DNA from: a virus
Direction: 5' to 3' (one strand)
Virus record (IMG/VR): IMGVR_UViG_3300008113_000198
Coordinates: 940 to 36,824 of that record
Length of the DNA: 35,885 nucleotides
This document shows positions 35,065-35,885 of this stretch, piece after piece (the first letter of the stretch is position 1; every line of letters starts with the position of its first letter). The position numbers were made by a program, and so were the translations under genes. The notes beneath the pieces were generated by a model. That model worked only from the letters and a program-made list of their open reading frames with translations, did no database searches and had not been told where the DNA came from.

Positions 35065-35730
35065 TTAATAGTTCTTTCTTAATAGTTCGACAACATCCCA
35101 CGCATCCTCAAGTGCATTGTGGGTAACGATTCCTTCAACGCCTGCACGTTCTTTACACTTGATAAGTGAGGGGAGTGCATTATCTTCTGACCAATCAACA
35201 AATAAAATAGATGGGTCAATAACTCTTTGACGAGTTCTAATTAGTTTCTTCCACCATGGTAAATCTTCCAAGAACAATTTATCAAATGTCCCAAAGTTCT
35301 TACCCGCAACATTTAACGTGATTGGTGGAGTGTTACCATTAAAGACAGGGAAAGTGAATCCATCAATAACTCTCACATGAGTTAATCGTTCTACATGCAT
35401 CATGTAACCATTTACCCAAAGAAAGTCATAGAATTTCTGAACGACATTGTCTTCATCACAAAAGATGTATCCACTCTCTTCTTCCAAACGTTTCTTCGTT
35501 TCATTATCGCCCTCAAGATAATCACCAATCATCCCAATGATTTCTTTATTCATGGTAATTGCTCTCGGTGAACCTTGAATGGTGTGTTGGAGAACAATCG
35601 CATTGAACTTTGGGATTTGTTCAAATGGTAATTTCTTAGTTGTATCCTCGATGATTGCCCCGATAGACAGGACATTGTTCATATCTGGATTTAAACCTGA
35701 TGTCTCAATGTCGATACTTACATACTTCAT
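35065..35730 (-). CDS. DEDDh 3'-5' exonuclease
   Basis: A 221-residue protein: SIDIETSG (Asp7, Glu9), GKNFGTFD (Asp150) and THNALEDAWD (His204, Asp209) form the ExoI, II and III motifs of the DnaQ superfamily. It would degrade DNA or RNA from the 3' end; a role in replication proofreading, recombination or RNA turnover cannot be told. The ATG at 35730 overlaps the upstream stop by one base. Confidence 0.88.
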   Translation of the reverse strand: MKYVSIDIETSGLNPDMNNVLSIGAIIEDTTKKLPFEQIPKFNAIVLQHTIQGSPRAITMNKEIIGMIGDYLEGDNETKKRLEEESGYIFCDEDNVVQKFYDFLWVNGYMMHVERLTHVRVIDGFTFPVFNGNTPPITLNVAGKNFGTFDKLFLEDLPWWKKLIRTRQRVIDPSILFVDWSEDNALPSLIKCKERAGVEGIVTHNALEDAWDVVELLRKNY

Positions 35731-35885
35731 TAGTCGAGAGCTTTTATTAGTACAACAATTATGATAAAAATAAAAATTAGTGCGAATCCACCCCATAAAG
35801 GTGCGGTTACCCACCACCATGACCAATCAATGAAACCAGTTAGTTTCAATGTCATGAAGATTAAAAACATCAGACCGAAGAATCC
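35730..35885 (-). CDS. Small membrane protein, partial at window edge
   Basis: The open frame runs off the window end and reads MTLKLTGFIDWSWWWVTAPL, then a hydrophobic helix and a short tail (VLIKALD). The TLKLTGxIDWSWWWV pattern is a common two-helix phage membrane protein of unknown role. A start at 35870 within the window is possible. Confidence 0.78.
   Translation of the reverse strand, partial: GFFGLMFLIFMTLKLTGFIDWSWWWVTAPLWGGFALIFIFIIIVVLIKALD

Overview
The window is AT-rich, tightly packed with small genes and reads as an accessory or early region of a large tailed-phage genome that infects a member of the Bacteroidota. The host inference rests on promoters: more than twenty sites show the Bacteroidota-type pair TTTG (-33) and TAnnTTTG (-7), almost always 20 nt apart, and there are essentially no Shine-Dalgarno sequences. 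The phage inference rests on gene content (families common in phages such as DUF932, DUF4314, YubB/Api92-like and ParB-like proteins, plus many orphan proteins of 25-150 residues) and on 4-nt stop/start overlaps. No capsid, tail, terminase, integrase, tRNA or rRNA gene is visible.

Left half (1-16.6 kb), almost all plus strand. Up to about 10 kb it is an array of one- to five-gene cassettes, each with a Bacteroidota promoter, gene(s), and a stem-loop/T-tract terminator (several with GAAA loops). Between cassettes lies a GC-rich block, usually with its own inverted repeat, followed by a conserved element ending TTTGGCAA. I count 25 forward and 5 reverse intergenic copies. In cassettes with a promoter the copy sits at a preferred distance from the -33 box (15, 25, 36 or 46 nt, about one helical turn apart). 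In the operon at 11.9-16.5 kb the same element lies between genes, often supplying the upstream stop codon and touching the downstream ATG. One copy drives a 49-codon minus-strand gene (4592-4741). Recognisable products are DUF4314, DUF932, DUF1737-like, ParB-like, YubB/Api92-like, PH-domain and DPCY/DSGQAG proteins, zinc ribbons, a lipoprotein and an AP2/Arm-like DNA-binding protein.

Right half (16.7-35.9 kb), almost all minus strand, converging on the left half at a terminator near 16.57 kb. Here genes form long coupled operons, including membrane peptides of 23-58 residues. Recognisable products are three PD-(D/E)XK-like nucleases, an RmlC-type epimerase, an adenylosuccinate-synthetase-family enzyme (PurA/PurZ type), a divergent 2OG-oxygenase fold, a DnaA domain-IV protein without its ATPase, a caspase/CHAT-like protein, a DEDDh exonuclease, two WCTT-family paralogues, and an envelope group (membrane-anchored glucosaminidase, lipoprotein, hotdog thioesterase, outer-membrane beta-barrel). 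A lone plus-strand pair (25.8-26.5 kb) encodes an S-adenosylmethionine-decarboxylase homologue and a membrane protein. The TTTGGCAA element is absent from intergenic DNA here, but the same promoter is used; at several genes the -7 box ends exactly 4 nt before the ATG, predicting leaderless mRNAs.

Taken together the region looks devoted to host takeover: nucleotide chemistry, host DNA attack or defence, envelope modification and many small effectors. The strongest candidates for something undescribed are the TTTGGCAA cassette system and the PurA/PurZ intermediate.
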